Shown: positions 63,410 through 64,000 of the stretch, piece by piece
How positions within the stretch are numbered: position 1 is the stretch's first letter
Layout of the letters: each line of letters opens with the position of its first letter
NCBI RefSeq assembly: GCF_001441615.1
Contig: NZ_LAXJ01000020.1
Location: 62,001 to 126,000, forward strand
DNA: 64,000 nt
Direction: 5' to 3'
DNA from: Roseovarius atlanticus
Lineage (GTDB): Bacteria > Pseudomonadota > Alphaproteobacteria > Rhodobacterales > Rhodobacteraceae
The notes under the pieces: generated by a model
What the model saw: only the letters and a program-made list of their open reading frames with translations
The model's database searches: none
Told to the model about the DNA's origin: nothing
Program-made: the position numbers and the translations under genes

Positions 63410-64000
63410 CAGGCTGATTTCCTTTGTTCATCGGCAATGGCGGTGGTGAAATAGGTGTCAATCGCGGCGGCTATCCTGGCGATGGTGTCCTGCAGATCGA
63501 TTTCCTGCTCGGCGCCGTCGTCGAAGCGGACCTGCAGCTGGTCCGGCGAGAGTGTTGCGTCCTCCTCGACAGATACCGACACTTGGCCTTCGCCCAGGTC
63601 GGCGACATCGAGCGCGGCGGTCTGACCCGGAGCAACGCATACAAGAACGGGACGTCTTCCATGAAGTGCGACCTGTTGCATGATGATCTCGCTGAGGCGT
63701 GGCGCGAGGGTGTCGCGCGCCACGGTCGGCAGCACGGTCTCAACGATCTGCATGATCAGAGGACGCACCCCGTCCAGAAGGGTGCGAAACGCCTCTTGCT
63801 GCGTGAAATCGATGTCTTCAACGGCGCGGGCGAATTCCGCGGAGACGTGGCCAGCCTGTCCTTCTTGGGCTTTGACCGAGTCGTCCCACCCGGCTTGGTA
63901 TCCTTTCTCGAACGCCTCGAGACGCTCTTCCTCGAGCAGGACCTCCGTCATTTCGACCGTGTCGCCGCGGCTCAAGGTTCCGAAATCTTCCAAAAGGTGG
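63409..64000 (-). CDS. FliH-like flagellar assembly protein (5' end cut by the window)
   Basis: About 195 residues visible. A Glu-rich N-terminal region (LLEEERLEAFEKGYQAGWDDSVKAQ), then a FliH/HrpE-type helical stretch (DIDFTQQEAFRTLLDGVRPLIMQIVETVLPTVARDTLAPRLSEIIMQ) and a C-terminal domain. FliH regulates the export ATPase FliI. The first possible start in view is a TTG at 63993, but the frame stays open to the edge, so the true start may lie beyond it. Sequence similarity is weak; the position beside fliN supports the call. Confidence 0.7.
   Translation of the reverse strand, partial: HLLEDFGTLSRGDTVEMTEVLLEEERLEAFEKGYQAGWDDSVKAQEGQAGHVSAEFARAVEDIDFTQQEAFRTLLDGVRPLIMQIVETVLPTVARDTLAPRLSEIIMQQVALHGRRPVLVCVAPGQTAALDVADLGEGQVSVSVEEDATLSPDQLQVRFDDGAEQEIDLQDTIARIAAAIDTYFTTAIADEQRKSA

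Noticed and set aside
1..64000. CRISPR arrays, prophage or insertion sequences
   Set aside because: No regularly spaced repeats, integrase or transposase could be found on either strand.

Overview
The window looks like a high-GC chromosome segment of an alphaproteobacterium of the Rhodobacterales (Roseobacter group). Evidence: the NusA-RimP-InfB operon with a fused YlxR/L7Ae-like protein, a bacterial Mic60 gene beside hemY and hemD, an lptCAB-hpf-ptsN block without rpoN, CtrA-like boxes before flagellar genes, and REP-like hairpins typical of alphaproteobacterial intergenic DNA. Genes are densely packed, many with 1-4 bp stop/start overlaps. No prophage, insertion sequence or CRISPR array is visible.

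Layout. 1-4.9 kb: methyltransferase, comF, grxC, nitrilase-family amidase, MarR regulator, ubiG and proline iminopeptidase. 5.0-10.6 kb: the transcription/translation operon rimP-nusA-ylxR-infB, with a promoter and an intrinsic-terminator hairpin in its leader. 10.6-19.8 kb: mutT, argJ and a parvulin (minus strand) divergent from secA; then an envelope pair (a proline-rich anchored protein and a binding-protein/OmpA fusion) and radC. 19.9-23.1 kb: dnaK-dnaJ with a sigma-32-type promoter. 23.3-34.5 kb: an AlkB-like oxygenase, an SH3 protein overlapping an orphan polysaccharide-export permease, then cysQ-kdsB-galU-galE, two paralogous glycosyltransferases, a GT14-like transferase and a tandem-domain sulfotransferase, together likely a surface-glycan locus. 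34.5-38.3 kb: ptsN, hpf, lptB, lptA, lptC and a short RNase D.

38.4-46.8 kb is a self-contained uptake/hydrolysis unit: an XRE regulator faces a CocE-type hydrolase followed by a complete five-gene Dpp/Opp-type ABC importer, with a dyad of TGACGCA half-sites between them. 47.3-49.1 kb holds an in-frame hydantoinase A/B deletion fusion, probably a decaying gene, next to tRNA-Thr(CGT). 49.3-55.8 kb: hemY-like, mic60 and hemD (minus) divergent from tsaD-gpsA-yciI-EVE. 56.1-64.0 kb is flagellar: motB, flgE, flgK, flgL and flgI rightward; fliP, fliN and a FliH-like gene leftward, the last running into the window edge.

Noncoding DNA is the least explained part: a related structured element of about 110 bp occurs twice (47090 and 62221), both times in the same orientation in a gap between convergent genes; two loci carry triple hairpins; and a perfect tandem hairpin follows infB. 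All functional calls are from reading the sequence; no database search was run.
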